NCBI GenBank assembly: GCA_027012135.1 | Contig: JALUZF010000303.1 | Location: 1-46,663 of the forward strand | Origin: Gammaproteobacteria bacterium | GTDB taxonomy: Bacteria > Pseudomonadota > Gammaproteobacteria > GRL18 | Reading direction: 5' to 3' | DNA: 46,663 bases | Shown here: positions 31,668 to 41,000 of the stretch, one piece after another | Layout of the letters: every line of letters begins with the position of its first letter | Position numbering within the stretch: position 1 is the stretch's first letter | Notes under the pieces: model-generated | Database searches by the model: none | Told to the model about the DNA's origin: nothing | The model's input: only the letters and a program-made list of their open reading frames with translations | Translations under genes and position numbers: made by a program

Positions 31668-31966
31668 TCTAGTCAATCCTCTCATTTTAAGATTGAACCA
31701 ATAGTCTATAATATACTGCAGCTGAAACTATGCGTATTATGTATTAATATGTATTAAAATGTACACCGTGGATTATAGCTGTTTCCTGGCCAGGAAAGTG
31801 TAAAGTAAGCACCTCTTTGTGGAAAGTTATTAATAGCAATATCCGATTGTAGTTATACCTGACATAGCCAACTGCCCCCCTGCCACAAGCCATATTTACC
31901 GCATTTATTTTGATATTACTAAACGGCTAAAACTAAGAAATATATATGTAGTTGTTAATTGAAGCG
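31668..31966. other. AT-rich gap upstream of the lone receiver gene
   Basis: 299 nt without a credible ORF. It contains a tandem 10-nt repeat (ATGTATTAAT then ATGTATTAAA, 31739-31758) and presumably the promoter of the minus-strand receiver gene, which was not pinned down. Confidence 0.4.
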
Positions 31967-32287
31967 TTAGAATGAAGCTGGGAATTCCCTCCGAAATAAA
32001 TCAATAAACTCCTGAGTTGTGACTTTTCCATCACTATTTGTATCGGCTCGTTCAAATTCCCATTTTTGATATTCCTCCACGGTCATTCCTTTCTCTTTCG
32101 CATTTTCTACGAAATCTTCATTTGAACCACTCTTTAAATATTCGTTATAGTCAATATAGCCATCATGATTCAGATCCATTTCTTGATGGGCAGAGGTTAA
32201 CATACTATCTGGAATAAGAGCCGTACACCCATTAAGTGTTCCTGTAAAGAGAATAGCTAAAACTATTGTTATATTATTTTTATTCAT
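31967..32287 (-). CDS. EF-hand lipoprotein
   Basis: 106 aa. A lipoprotein signal ends in TLNGC (Cys 21). Two calcium-binding EF-hand loops are visible: DLNHDGYIDYNE (about 38-49) and DTNSDGKVTTQE (about 83-94), both with the canonical Asp, Asn/Asp, Asp and Glu positions. It is probably an outer- or inner-membrane-anchored periplasmic calcium binder. It is 46 nt downstream of another small lipoprotein gene and follows the RstB-like kinase on the same strand, so it may be part of or regulated by that system (inference). Confidence 0.88.
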   Translation of the reverse strand: MNKNNITIVLAILFTGTLNGCTALIPDSMLTSAHQEMDLNHDGYIDYNEYLKSGSNEDFVENAKEKGMTVEEYQKWEFERADTNSDGKVTTQEFIDLFRREFPASF

Positions 32288-32333
32288 ATTTTTCCTTTAT
32301 GTAAAAATTATTCCGCAACTAATGTTGCAATGC

Positions 32334-32672
32334 TTACTGTTGGGATGGGTTAGTAGAGCATTGTTTACGATCCTTTAGCTTATTTAATGCCGCCATTCGA
32401 TTAGTTGCACTTTCAATAGCATCATTTCTTTCCATATAATTACCTATTCCAAGATCGCCAAAAATAGCTAATACATCTTTCCCGCTAAATTCACTTTCTT
32501 TATTAACATATTTGATGAAGCCCCGCATTTTTGCTAATTCCAGATCAACTTCTCTACATGTCATATTTTCCTTTTCATAGGATGATAATATACCCTGGCG
32601 GCCATAATTTTTAGTTGCGCAGCCCTGTAAAAATAATATACCAGCTGTAATCACAATAGTTATTTTTTTCAT
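32334..32672 (-). CDS. Small lipoprotein of unknown function
   Basis: 112 aa. The lipoprotein signal peptide ends in LQGC (about residues 14-18). The mature part is polar with MTCREVDLELAKMRGFI, a DVLAIFGDLGIGNYMERNDAIESATNRMAALNKLKD segment and a second and third Cys at 58 and near the C-terminus that could form a disulphide. GDLGIGNYMER followed by a helical AxxRxxxL stretch occurs in small lipoproteins of marine gammaproteobacteria as I recall, but no function is known. It lies between the kinase gene and the EF-hand gene on the same strand. Confidence 0.75.
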   Translation of the reverse strand: MKKITIVITAGILFLQGCATKNYGRQGILSSYEKENMTCREVDLELAKMRGFIKYVNKESEFSGKDVLAIFGDLGIGNYMERNDAIESATNRMAALNKLKDRKQCSTNPSQQ

Positions 32673-32782
32673 GGTGTTCTCTCAATTAAAGATTATAAAA
32701 ATACATAGTAACTGCTAAAGTGATTGCTCATCTATCAGCAAGATGTTTAGATTTGTATCAAATTGTATGAAGTTAATGAATG

Positions 32783-34393
32783 TTATTTTGGCAGGGAAAT
32801 TGAAAAGCGGGCACCACCGATCGGAGAGTCATCAATAGTAATGCAGCCGTTATGTGTGTCTATAATTTTTTTGGCAATTGCCAGTCCTAAACCGTGACCA
32901 CCACTGAGCCGGCTTCGGCTTTCATCGAGTCGTGAAAAAGGCTCAAAAATAAGAGGACGATCTTTTTTGGGAATACCGACACCATCATCATCAATATGAA
33001 TCAAAGTGCCTTTTTCTGTTAATTCTAAAATAATACTGATTTCATGCTGACTATACTTGCAGGCATTACGCAGTAAATTATGTATTACTCTGGCCAGATA
33101 ACGAGGGGAACAGCGTATTTTATGTGCTATGGGTACATTATTGTTAACACAATAAATCTTCAGGTTACCAGCATATCCCCTTGCATGTTCAATAATATCT
33201 TCTAACCAAGGTAGCAGTTCAATTGTTTCTAAATCAGGCAATGGTTTTGCTTGCTCAAAACGTGCAAAATTCAACAGTTCATTGACCAGATCTTCTAAAT
33301 CATTAACATCAACATTGAGTCCATCCAGATAGCGTTGTTTTGTTTTTTTATCCGTTTTTTCATTCGTCTTTTCCAGCATTTCAAGAGCAAAGCGCATTCG
33401 GGTAATAGGTGTGCGTAGTTCATGAGAAACAGCATTTGTGAGGTCACGATGTCCTGTAATTAAACAATTGATTCGTTCTGCCATTGCATTAAACTGACTG
33501 GCAAGATTTCCCAATGCTGCACGAGATTTGATATTGACACGAGAGTCCAGTTTACCTTGACCAAAATTATCTGAAGCATTCGTTAATTCGTTAATTGATT
33601 GCCATAAAGGACGAATCCATAAGAAAAGAGTAATTGCCAGGCCCAGAAAAAATAATAAAAATAATCCTGCCAGAAATGAAAGAATAACAGCAATGGGAGG
33701 TTTAATCGGTCCTGCCTGTAGAATATAAGGATATTCTTTTAGTTTTTGTATATAGTATTCATAATCACTGCCATCTATATGTATTATTTTCCCACTTTCA
33801 AATCGCTGATTTAGTTCATTATCATTTGCCAGGGTACTTAATAACTCACCGCTCAGCGCATTGTTTTCTATCAAATTTATAGGGAAACCAAAATAAGGTT
33901 GTAGTTTATGAATAATATCAGGCCACTTTTCCCGGGGCTGAGCGAACAATTTTTGTTTAACTAAATTAAACGTTCCCATTGCCTGTTTATGAGCATTTTC
34001 AGCATTACTTTCAGAAAAAGCAATTGCAATTACAGTATCAGAATCAGGTAGTTTTTTGATGTTATAATCGGCATCATCAATATCTAATTGTATTGAACCT
34101 CCTGATAAGATTATTTTCCAGTTTTTTTCATCAATTAATGGATCATTCAGCTTGAGTAGATGTAATGGATAACCAAAATCCTCCTGTAATCCATTAATAA
34201 CCTGTAACTGTTGTTGATAGTTTAGCCCCTGAAGTTTTTCCTCAATAAGATAAAAAGTTCCTTTTGTTACTTGATCTTCATAATCTAATAATGCTGAATG
34301 CAAATAAAGTGTCGGTAAAAAAAAGACTGCACTGATAAAAATAACAGCAAATAGAATGAGGATGATATAAAGAGGTAAAAACAGCCTGAGCAT
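32783..34393 (-). CDS. rstB: RstB-like sensor histidine kinase with duplicated periplasmic repeat
   Basis: 536 aa. Two membrane helices (about 5-30 and 232-262) flank a 200-residue periplasmic domain. HAMP follows, then the H box AVSHELRTPITRMRFALEML, N box VIHNLLRNACKYS, G1 DDDGVGIP, an F box and G2 GGHGLGLAI. The periplasmic part is a tandem duplication: GTFYLIEEKL ... DFGYPLHLL ... and GTFNLVKQKL ... YFGFPINLI .... The start codon overlaps the regulator stop (TAATG). It most resembles RstB of E. coli; the signal is unknown. Confidence 0.92.
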   Translation of the reverse strand: MLRLFLPLYIILILFAVIFISAVFFLPTLYLHSALLDYEDQVTKGTFYLIEEKLQGLNYQQQLQVINGLQEDFGYPLHLLKLNDPLIDEKNWKIILSGGSIQLDIDDADYNIKKLPDSDTVIAIAFSESNAENAHKQAMGTFNLVKQKLFAQPREKWPDIIHKLQPYFGFPINLIENNALSGELLSTLANDNELNQRFESGKIIHIDGSDYEYYIQKLKEYPYILQAGPIKPPIAVILSFLAGLFLLFFLGLAITLFLWIRPLWQSINELTNASDNFGQGKLDSRVNIKSRAALGNLASQFNAMAERINCLITGHRDLTNAVSHELRTPITRMRFALEMLEKTNEKTDKKTKQRYLDGLNVDVNDLEDLVNELLNFARFEQAKPLPDLETIELLPWLEDIIEHARGYAGNLKIYCVNNNVPIAHKIRCSPRYLARVIHNLLRNACKYSQHEISIILELTEKGTLIHIDDDGVGIPKKDRPLIFEPFSRLDESRSRLSGGHGLGLAIAKKIIDTHNGCITIDDSPIGGARFSISLPK

Positions 34394-35103
34394 TACCAGG
34401 CATCCTTTACAAACAGGTAACCCTTACCCCATATAGTTTTAATTTTTTGTGGGTGTTCAGAAGAATCATTTAGTTTTTTTCTCAAACGTGAAATACGAAT
34501 ATCTACCCAACGATCCAAACCATCATATTCAATTCCCCTGACTGCATGAAGAATTTGATCACGGCTGATCACTTTTCCTGCATGGTTTGCCAAAAAACAA
34601 AGAAGCTCAAATTCATTAGTACTCAGATCAATTTCTGAGCCAGAAAGCGTTACCTGCCTTGCAGCCTGATTAATATATAAATCTCCCAACTGAAAACCTT
34701 GCTTGGCAGGTGTTTCATCTGATAGACCATATCGGCGTAACAGGGCATGAATTCTGGCCAGTAATACTCGTGGTTGCACAGGTTTGATAACATAATCATC
34801 AGCACCTAATTCGAGTCCCAGGATCTGATCGATATCATCATCCCTGGCGGTTAACATTAATACACCGCCTTTAAAATGGGGTTGAATCATTTTATATACT
34901 TCTAATCCATCCAGACCGGGTAACATTAAGTCAAGAATAACAATATCGGGCTGTGCTTTAACAATCCTGTCAACCGCTAAATCACCACGAACTTCATGAG
35001 AAACAAGAAAACCCTGTTTCTCCATATACTCCTGAACCAGGTCAGCCAGGCGCTGATCATCTTCAACGAGAAAAATGTGTTTTTGTGCCATTATGTTGTT
35101 CAT
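34393..35103 (-). CDS. rstA: RstA-like OmpR-family response regulator
   Basis: 236 aa from the ATG at 35103, chosen because it overlaps the upstream 77-aa gene as ATGA; a longer form from 35133 is possible but would overlap that gene more. Receiver domain with VEDDQRL, phosphoacceptor in VILDLMLPGLDG and KPVQPRVLLARI. The C-terminal winged helix has LSTNEFELLCFLANHAGKVISRDQIL, GIEYDGLDRWVDIRISRLRKKL and IKTIWGKGYLFV. These match E. coli RstA closely by eye. It is coupled to the kinase by a TAATG overlap. Confidence 0.93.
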   Translation of the reverse strand: MNNIMAQKHIFLVEDDQRLADLVQEYMEKQGFLVSHEVRGDLAVDRIVKAQPDIVILDLMLPGLDGLEVYKMIQPHFKGGVLMLTARDDDIDQILGLELGADDYVIKPVQPRVLLARIHALLRRYGLSDETPAKQGFQLGDLYINQAARQVTLSGSEIDLSTNEFELLCFLANHAGKVISRDQILHAVRGIEYDGLDRWVDIRISRLRKKLNDSSEHPQKIKTIWGKGYLFVKDAW

Positions 35104-35333
35104 TGTTTTTTTAAGATCTTTCCTGAGAACCATGGATGTACCGCCAGTTTCAATTTGGCTACCTCTAAATCAGTCATAGAATTTCCAACTTCTACAATCG
35201 GTGGATTGTAGTGAATAATATAGTCTATAGCATCTTGCAATCCTCGAATAGATACTCTTTCAGAATCTGAAGAAAGCAGCTTATTCTTTCTTTGTATAAA
35301 AAGTAGCATACCTGCTTTTTCTTGTGGGGGCAT
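35100..35333 (-). CDS. Small protein of unknown function leading the rst-like operon
   Basis: 77 aa, soluble, no signal peptide. GGAG 9 nt before the ATG at 35333 supports its start. Its stop overlaps the rstA-like start (ATGA), which indicates translational coupling. Sequence features are IQRKNKLLSSDSERVSIRGLQDAIDYIIHYNPPIVEVGNSM and a basic end, GKILKKQ. I do not recognise a family. Coding status rests on the ribosome site, the clean overlap and a non-repetitive, balanced composition. Confidence 0.7.
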   Translation of the reverse strand: MPPQEKAGMLLFIQRKNKLLSSDSERVSIRGLQDAIDYIIHYNPPIVEVGNSMTDLEVAKLKLAVHPWFSGKILKKQ

Positions 35334-35485
35334 TACTATTTACTCCAAAAATAATAATAACTCTACTTTAATTCTTTTGTTTAATATTTCTGTAAGAACT
35401 TAGTATGCACTTTGTATCTTTTTGTACGTTCTTTAATAGTTACGGACTGTAATTAAACATTAAAAAAGGATTAGGCGACAATTAA

Positions 35486-35748
35486 CTTTTCCAGTCTGAC
35501 GGCACTTTAGAAGGTACTTGTCAGGACAGGGATTGTTAATCATCATAGAAGATGAATAATTATTATTTGAGAAAGGGGATGATGTTGGATTCACAGCCAA
35601 TTCTGCTGCTCATGTTCTTAAGAATACAGCAGCAGAGACATTGATTTGCCAGGTATTAGAGCACGACGTTGTAGATTATCCGAATAAGAAGAAACGCTTA
35701 TATCGCATTAACGACAGATGGGATATGGTTGATGCGGGACAGATATAG
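35486..35748 (+). pseudogene. Decayed cupin-like gene fragment
   Basis: No intact ORF, but the plus strand reads as protein in pieces. In one frame, 35521-35748 gives GQGLLIIIEDE, a stop (35557-35559), then LLFEKGDDVGFTANSAAHVL, KNTAAETLICQVLEHDVVDY and a basic RINDRWDMVDAGQI end with stop at 35748. A different frame just upstream gives SDGTLEG (35495-35515), suggesting a frameshift. FEKGDDVGFTAN...H.LKN is typical of a cupin core. The 5' end and start codon are missing. It is probably the remnant of a small cupin protein. Confidence 0.55.
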
Positions 35749-35752
35749 TACC

Positions 35753-36148
35753 TCAGATCAGTTTTCGGACATCTGGCAGCATCTTTCTAATATCTTCAAG
35801 CTTATAGGTTTCAGGTATATATTTATTGGACCAGACAATTAAACTTTCCATGACCGGCTCCAGATCGCGTCCTTTCTGAGTCAGGTAATACCGGTAGCGT
35901 TTGGGATGCTCCTGGTATAACTCTCTGCACACTACTTTGTTTTGTTCCAGTCGTTTGAGCCGATCCGTCAGGATATTGCTTGGTATTTTTTCTGCAGAAG
36001 ACTGTAAATCCTTAAATGTATGTTTTCCAAGGAAAATATCTCTGACTACCAATAATGTCCACTTATCCCCAAGAATCTCCAGAATACAGGAAACTGGACA
36101 TTTTGAACGTTTGCAGTCAGGTTCAGACTGATGCTGTTGAATATTCAT
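35753..36148 (-). CDS. HxlR-family transcriptional regulator with N-terminal cysteines
   Basis: 131-aa winged-helix regulator. HxlR hallmarks: CPVSCILEILGDKWTLLVVRDIFLGKHTFKDL, IPSNILTDRLKRLEQNKVV and the wing YRYYLTQKGRDLEPVM. Cysteines at 12, 17 and 21 sit just before the first helix; several HxlR proteins (YodB, HypR, QorR) sense electrophiles or oxidants through a conserved N-terminal cysteine. It is divergent from the GST gene, with inverted repeats between them, and likely controls GST and itself. The convergent pseudogene ends 5 nt away. Confidence 0.92.
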   Translation of the reverse strand: MNIQQHQSEPDCKRSKCPVSCILEILGDKWTLLVVRDIFLGKHTFKDLQSSAEKIPSNILTDRLKRLEQNKVVCRELYQEHPKRYRYYLTQKGRDLEPVMESLIVWSNKYIPETYKLEDIRKMLPDVRKLI

Positions 36149-36168
36149 AGACGTTATTTTAACAGGTT

Positions 36169-36222
36169 ACTTGCATTTTTAAAGTCACAAAGCTAAACTC
36201 AAGTGACTTTAAAAATGCAAGT
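36169..36222. promoter_or_regulatory. Perfect 20-bp inverted repeat, probable HxlR operator
   Basis: ACTTGCATTTTTAAAGTCAC (36169-36188) is repeated exactly in inverse orientation at 36203-36222, with a 14-nt spacer. Each arm itself contains ACTT-N9-AAGT, a weak dyad, so the site could hold two regulator dimers. It lies between the divergent HxlR and GST genes, 26 nt before the GST start codon. Confidence 0.7.
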
Positions 36223-36230
36223 CACTTGAG
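36198..36230. promoter_or_regulatory. Second, overlapping 10-bp inverted repeat
   Basis: CTCAAGTGAC (36198-36207) and GTCACTTGAG (36221-36230) are perfect inverse copies 13 nt apart. They overlap the right arm of the 20-bp inverted repeat. The right copy lies close to the GST ribosome binding site (AAGGAGA, 36234-36240), so binding would block transcription or translation start. Confidence 0.6.
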
Positions 36231-36247
36231 CTTAAGGAGATTTTTCC

Positions 36248-36856
36248 ATGGAATTTATTCTTTATTATCAAAAAGGTACTCGTTCCCAACGGGTCAGATG
36301 GTTACTGGAAGAGCTGGGGCTGAATTATAAGCTTGAATTAATTAACCTCTTTAAAGGTGATGGTTTTAGCAGAGAACACCTGCAACGTCATCCTCTGGGT
36401 CAATTACCGGTATTAATGATAAACGGTCGTCCAATGTTTGAAAGTGGTGCTATTGTTCACTGGCTGGCAGACAGGTATCCAGAAAAAGGATTTTCTCCTG
36501 CTCTTAATACTGATTTGAGGTGTGATTTTAATCAATGGATGTATTTTTCTGTTACCAGTCTTGAAATGCCGGCATGGGAAATTATTCTGCACAGTAAAAT
36601 CATACCAAAAAAGGATGCAGTTAAGGAAATCATCCCATTTGCAAATAAAAATTTATTGCAGGTTTTTGATGTACTTGAAAAAGAAGTGAGTAATAAAAGG
36701 TATATGTTAGGTGACAAATTCAGTGCTGTGGATATAATGGTTGGCTATATCCTGATGTGGTTTCCTGAATATTTGTCTGATTTTCCACAGTTGCAGAAAT
36801 ATACAGGTCATCTGAAACAACGTCCGGCATATATTCGCAGTATTGACGGTAATTAA
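36248..36856 (+). CDS. Glutathione S-transferase family protein
   Basis: 202 aa. The N-terminal thioredoxin-like domain has ILYYQKGTRSQRVRWLLEELGL (active-site Ser/Tyr region at the first helix), HPLGQLPVLMINGRPMFESGAIVHWLADRYP with the glutathione-binding ES pair. The all-helical C-terminal domain contains MLGDKFSAVDIMVGYILMW, the GST N-capping region. It has a strong ribosome site (AAGGAGA). It is controlled in all likelihood by the divergent HxlR gene. The RND pair begins 130 nt downstream in the same direction, so co-expression as a detoxification unit is possible. Confidence 0.93.
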   Translation: MEFILYYQKGTRSQRVRWLLEELGLNYKLELINLFKGDGFSREHLQRHPLGQLPVLMINGRPMFESGAIVHWLADRYPEKGFSPALNTDLRCDFNQWMYFSVTSLEMPAWEIILHSKIIPKKDAVKEIIPFANKNLLQVFDVLEKEVSNKRYMLGDKFSAVDIMVGYILMWFPEYLSDFPQLQKYTGHLKQRPAYIRSIDGN

Positions 36857-36986
36857 GCTGATCTTAATAACAGGCTCTGTAGTTGCGATATTTATTGACA
36901 TTCCGGAGTCATAAAGGTAGTTTCAGATTATATCGTATCATGATAGAAAACTCTTTGATTTGCTTCTTATTTAGCAGGGCCAAAAT

Positions 36987-38036
36987 ATGCAAATACGTAC
37001 CTATCTAACAGGTTTGTCGTTTAGCTACTTATTATTGTTTTTTCCTGTTTGTCAGGCTCTGGAAACAGTCCCTGTGGAGCTACAGACAACGGTGCGAAAC
37101 TTTTATCTTGATGGCGTCGTTGAAGCAATTAACAGGACGACTGTATCAGCACAGACTCTGGGAAAAGTTAAGGAGATTCTGTTTGATGTTGATGATTATG
37201 TGCAGAAAGGTGCAGTTATTGTTGTATTAAAGGATATCGAGCAGCAGGCCCGTGTAAAAAAAGCACAGGCTGCTGTAGTAGAAGCAAAGGCTTTGTACCA
37301 GAAGGCCAATAAAGAGTTTAACCGGATAAAAAAGATTTATGCCCGGAAGTTAGTGTCCAAATCCAAACTGGATGAGGCAAGTGCCCAGCTTCAGGCAACC
37401 AGGGCCAGACTGGATGCTGCAAAGGCGGGACTTGTTCAGGCACAGGAGCAGCTTACCTACACCCAGATTCATGCCCCTTATAGTGGTATTGTTATAGAAC
37501 GCCATGTTGAGCCGGGAGAGATCGTACAGCCAGGTATGCCATTGATAACAGGGATCTCCCTTGATCACCTGCGGGTTAATGTCGATGTCCCACAAAGTTT
37601 GATTAATAAATTACGTAAATTTGCTAAAGTATCTATCGTGCTGCCAGAAACAGGTAAAATAATAAAGGCTCAGCATATTACTATATTTCCCTTTGCCGAT
37701 CCCTATAGTAATACCTTTAAAGTACGTCTGGATTTACCTCCAGATATAAAGCAATTGTTTCCGGGTATGTATGTCAAGGTTGCTCTGGTTACAGGGAAGA
37801 AACAGAAATTAACTGTACCGGCCAGTGCAGTGGTATATCGTTCTGAAGTGACCGGAGTGTATGTTAAAGCTGATAATGGCCGAATTAGCTTCCGTCAGGT
37901 ACGCAGCGGTGGTGAACATGATAAGGACACAATCATTATTCTGGCAGGTCTTGATGTCGGTGAGCAGGTGGCACTGGATCCCATTGCGGCGGGCGCATTA
38001 TTAGTCCAGCAACGCAGGGAGAATCAGGGTGAATAA
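36987..38036 (+). CDS. RND efflux periplasmic adaptor (membrane fusion protein)
   Basis: 349 aa. The signal peptide occupies about residues 1-24 (YLLLFFPVCQA). Barrel-sandwich, lipoyl and alpha-hairpin domains follow: ISAQTLGKVKEILFDVDDYVQKGAVI-type, then a hairpin rich in AxAxxxQA (about 88-150), YTQIHAPYSGIVIERHVEPGEIVQPGMPLI, and the beta-barrel with FPGMYVKVAL. It links the inner-membrane pump to an outer-membrane channel. It overlaps the permease gene by 8 nt; a weak TTGACA-type promoter box lies at 36895-36900. Confidence 0.92.
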   Translation: MQIRTYLTGLSFSYLLLFFPVCQALETVPVELQTTVRNFYLDGVVEAINRTTVSAQTLGKVKEILFDVDDYVQKGAVIVVLKDIEQQARVKKAQAAVVEAKALYQKANKEFNRIKKIYARKLVSKSKLDEASAQLQATRARLDAAKAGLVQAQEQLTYTQIHAPYSGIVIERHVEPGEIVQPGMPLITGISLDHLRVNVDVPQSLINKLRKFAKVSIVLPETGKIIKAQHITIFPFADPYSNTFKVRLDLPPDIKQLFPGMYVKVALVTGKKQKLTVPASAVVYRSEVTGVYVKADNGRISFRQVRSGGEHDKDTIIILAGLDVGEQVALDPIAAGALLVQQRRENQGE

Positions 38037-41000
38037 GCTGGGCATCTCTGGTCGTATAGCCAGGGCATTTCTAACGACACAGATAACACCATTACTGGCT
38101 CTTGTGGCTGTTCTGATTGGTTTGTATGCAGTTCTGGTTACACCACGGGAAGAGGACCCGCAAATTAATGTCACTTTTGCCAATGTGTTTATTCCATTTC
38201 CCGGAGCCACAGCCTCACAAATAGAGCAGCAGGTAACGAAACCGGCGGAGCAGGTGCTGTCGGAAATTGTCGGTATTGATCATATTTATTCTTCTTCTAT
38301 GCCTGGTATGTCTATCCTGACCATTCGTTATAAAGTGGGTGAAAATCGTACTGATGCCATCGTGCGTCTATACAACAAAATTTTCTCCAATGCAGACTGG
38401 TTACCGCCAAATCTCGGTGTCGGCCGGCCAATTATCAAGCCCAAAGGGATTGATGATGTGCCTATCATTTCCGCTACTTTATGGTCCAGAGATACCCAAA
38501 AGGGGGCTTTTGAGCTGGGTCAGGTAGCTCATGCACTGGAAGCAGAGCTGAAAAGAGTACCTGGAACCCGTGATATTTACACCATTGGCTCCGCTGAGCG
38601 CGTCCTGCACGTGGTGCTTGATCCACAGGCACTTTCGGCCTATAACATTGCGATAAGTGAGCTGGCTGACTCCCTGCGTGCGGGTAATCAGACACGTGAT
38701 AACCTGAAAGTGACGACAGACAATAAAGAAATTCTGGTTCAGGCCGGCACGTTTATGAGTACTGCGGATGAAATCGGTCAGCTGGTGGTCGGTGTCCATG
38801 AGGGTAAAGCCGTTTTTCTTTCCGATGTGGCCAGAATAAATGACAGTTTTGCTGTTCCGAAACATTATGTCAGTATTTCTCCGGGTGTTGCAGCCGCTCA
38901 TGCGGGTATCGGTCTGGATCATACCCGGCCCGCTGTTACGATAGCAATAGCTAAAAAACCCGGCAGCAATGCCGTAGAAATAGCGGCTGATGTTATTCAA
39001 CGGCTGGAGCAGCTCAGGGGTATATTTATCCCTGATGATGTGGAAGTGACTATTACCCGAAATTATGGCAAAACCGCTAATGAAAAATCCACTAAACTCA
39101 TACATAAGCTGGTTATTGAGACTATTGCTGTGATTTTGCTGGTGGTTCTGGCACTGGGCTGGCGAGAAGGTATTATCGTCGGCACTGCAGTGGCGGTTAC
39201 CCTGCTGGTCACTCTGTTTGCTTCCTGGGCTTACGGATTCACCCTGAACCGGGTTTCATTGTTTGCACTGATTTTCTCCATTGGTATTCTGGTTGATGAC
39301 GCTATCGTAGTGGTAGAAAATATACATCGACATATGGGCATGCAAAAACAAAAACTGCTGGATTTAATTCCTAAAGCTGTTGATGAAGTAGGAGGACCTA
39401 CGATTCTGGCCACTTTCACTGTTATCGCCGCTCTGCTTCCAATGGCCTTTGTCTCTGGTTTAATGGGTCCCTATATGAGTCCTATCCCGATTAATGCCAG
39501 TATGGGTATGCTGGCATCCTTGATAATAGCCTTTGTTTTTACACCCTGGTTAACGAATATCATGCTGGCGAAGGTTCATGAAAAACATGCTGTCCAGACG
39601 GAAGATAAGGCGGAAAATAGACAGCTGGCTTTTTTTAGAGGCTTGATGTCTCCATTTCTGGAAGGGCGTCGTGGCCGACGAAATCGATGGTTATTACTAT
39701 TAGCTATTTTTGTATTAATTGGTTTTGCCCTGTTTCTGGTATACAACAAATCAGTAGTATTAAAAATGCTGCCTTTTGACAACAAGTCTGAATTCCAGAT
39801 TGTACTGGATATGCCGGAAGGCACAAGTCTGGAACAAAGCAGCCGTGTCCTGAGTGAGATAGGTGACTTTCTTAGTACGGTGCCTGAAGTGACTGATTAT
39901 GAAATTTATGCGGGTACGGCCGCGCCGATCAGCTTTAATGGACTGGTTCGCCAATATTATTTGCGTGCAGGAGCTAATGTTGGTGACATTCAGGTGAACC
40001 TTATTGACAAACATCAGCGTGAGAGAAAAAGTCATGAGATTGCACTGGCAATTCGTGAGCCAGTGCAGAGCATTGCAGGAAAATATTCCGGCAACGCTAA
40101 AATTGTCGAAGTGCCCCCTGGACCACCGGTTCAGTCACCGATTGTGGCCGAAGTTTATGGTCTGGACTATACGGGGCAAATTGGAGCGGCAAAAGACATA
40201 CGCAAAGTATTTGCTTCTACTGCAGATATTATTGATATTGATGACAGTATTGAATACCCTTCGAGTAAATTCACGATAAAAATTGATCGTCAGAAAGCAG
40301 CATTACTGGGTGTCAGACAGGATGCTATTGTGCAGGCATTAGCAACGGTTCTCAATGGTGATGATGTGACCTACCTGCATGACCGTCATCTGAAATATCC
40401 GGCACCTGTACGGCTTGAATATTCTGAACTGGATAAAGCGGATCTTGAGCAGGTGTTATCTTTACGGGTACGTGCAGAAAGCGGCCGCCTGATACCTCTA
40501 CTGGAAATGGTAAGTTTGCATCAGGGGATTCGTGATTACACGATTTATCATAAAGATTTATTACCTGTCGCCTATGTGACAGCCGATATGGGTGGGGCTG
40601 TGGACAGTCCTTTATACGGTATGTTTGCTATTTCTGAGGCGCTGGAAAACAGTTCAAATCTGTCACAATGGTTTATTCATTCACCAGAAAACCCCTATGA
40701 ATACAGTCTTAAATGGGATGGTGAATGGCAAATTACCTATGAAACTTTCCGCGATATGGGGATAGCCTATGCAGTGGGACTGTTGATGATTTACCTGCTG
40801 GTTGTGGCACAGTTTCGTTCTTATCTGGTACCGCTGGTTATTATGGCGCCCATTCCTCTGACCATTATTGGTATTATGCCTGGTCATGCCTTGCTGGGAG
40901 CCAAGTTTACTGCCACATCAATGATTGGTATGATTGCCCTGGCTGGAATCATTGTGCGTAACTCAATTTTGCTGGTGGATTTTATTAAGCAGCAGGTCAG

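Noticed and set aside
38479-39105. 208-aa minus-strand open frame opposite the RND permease
   Set aside because: It lies wholly inside the permease gene and shows no recognisable domain.
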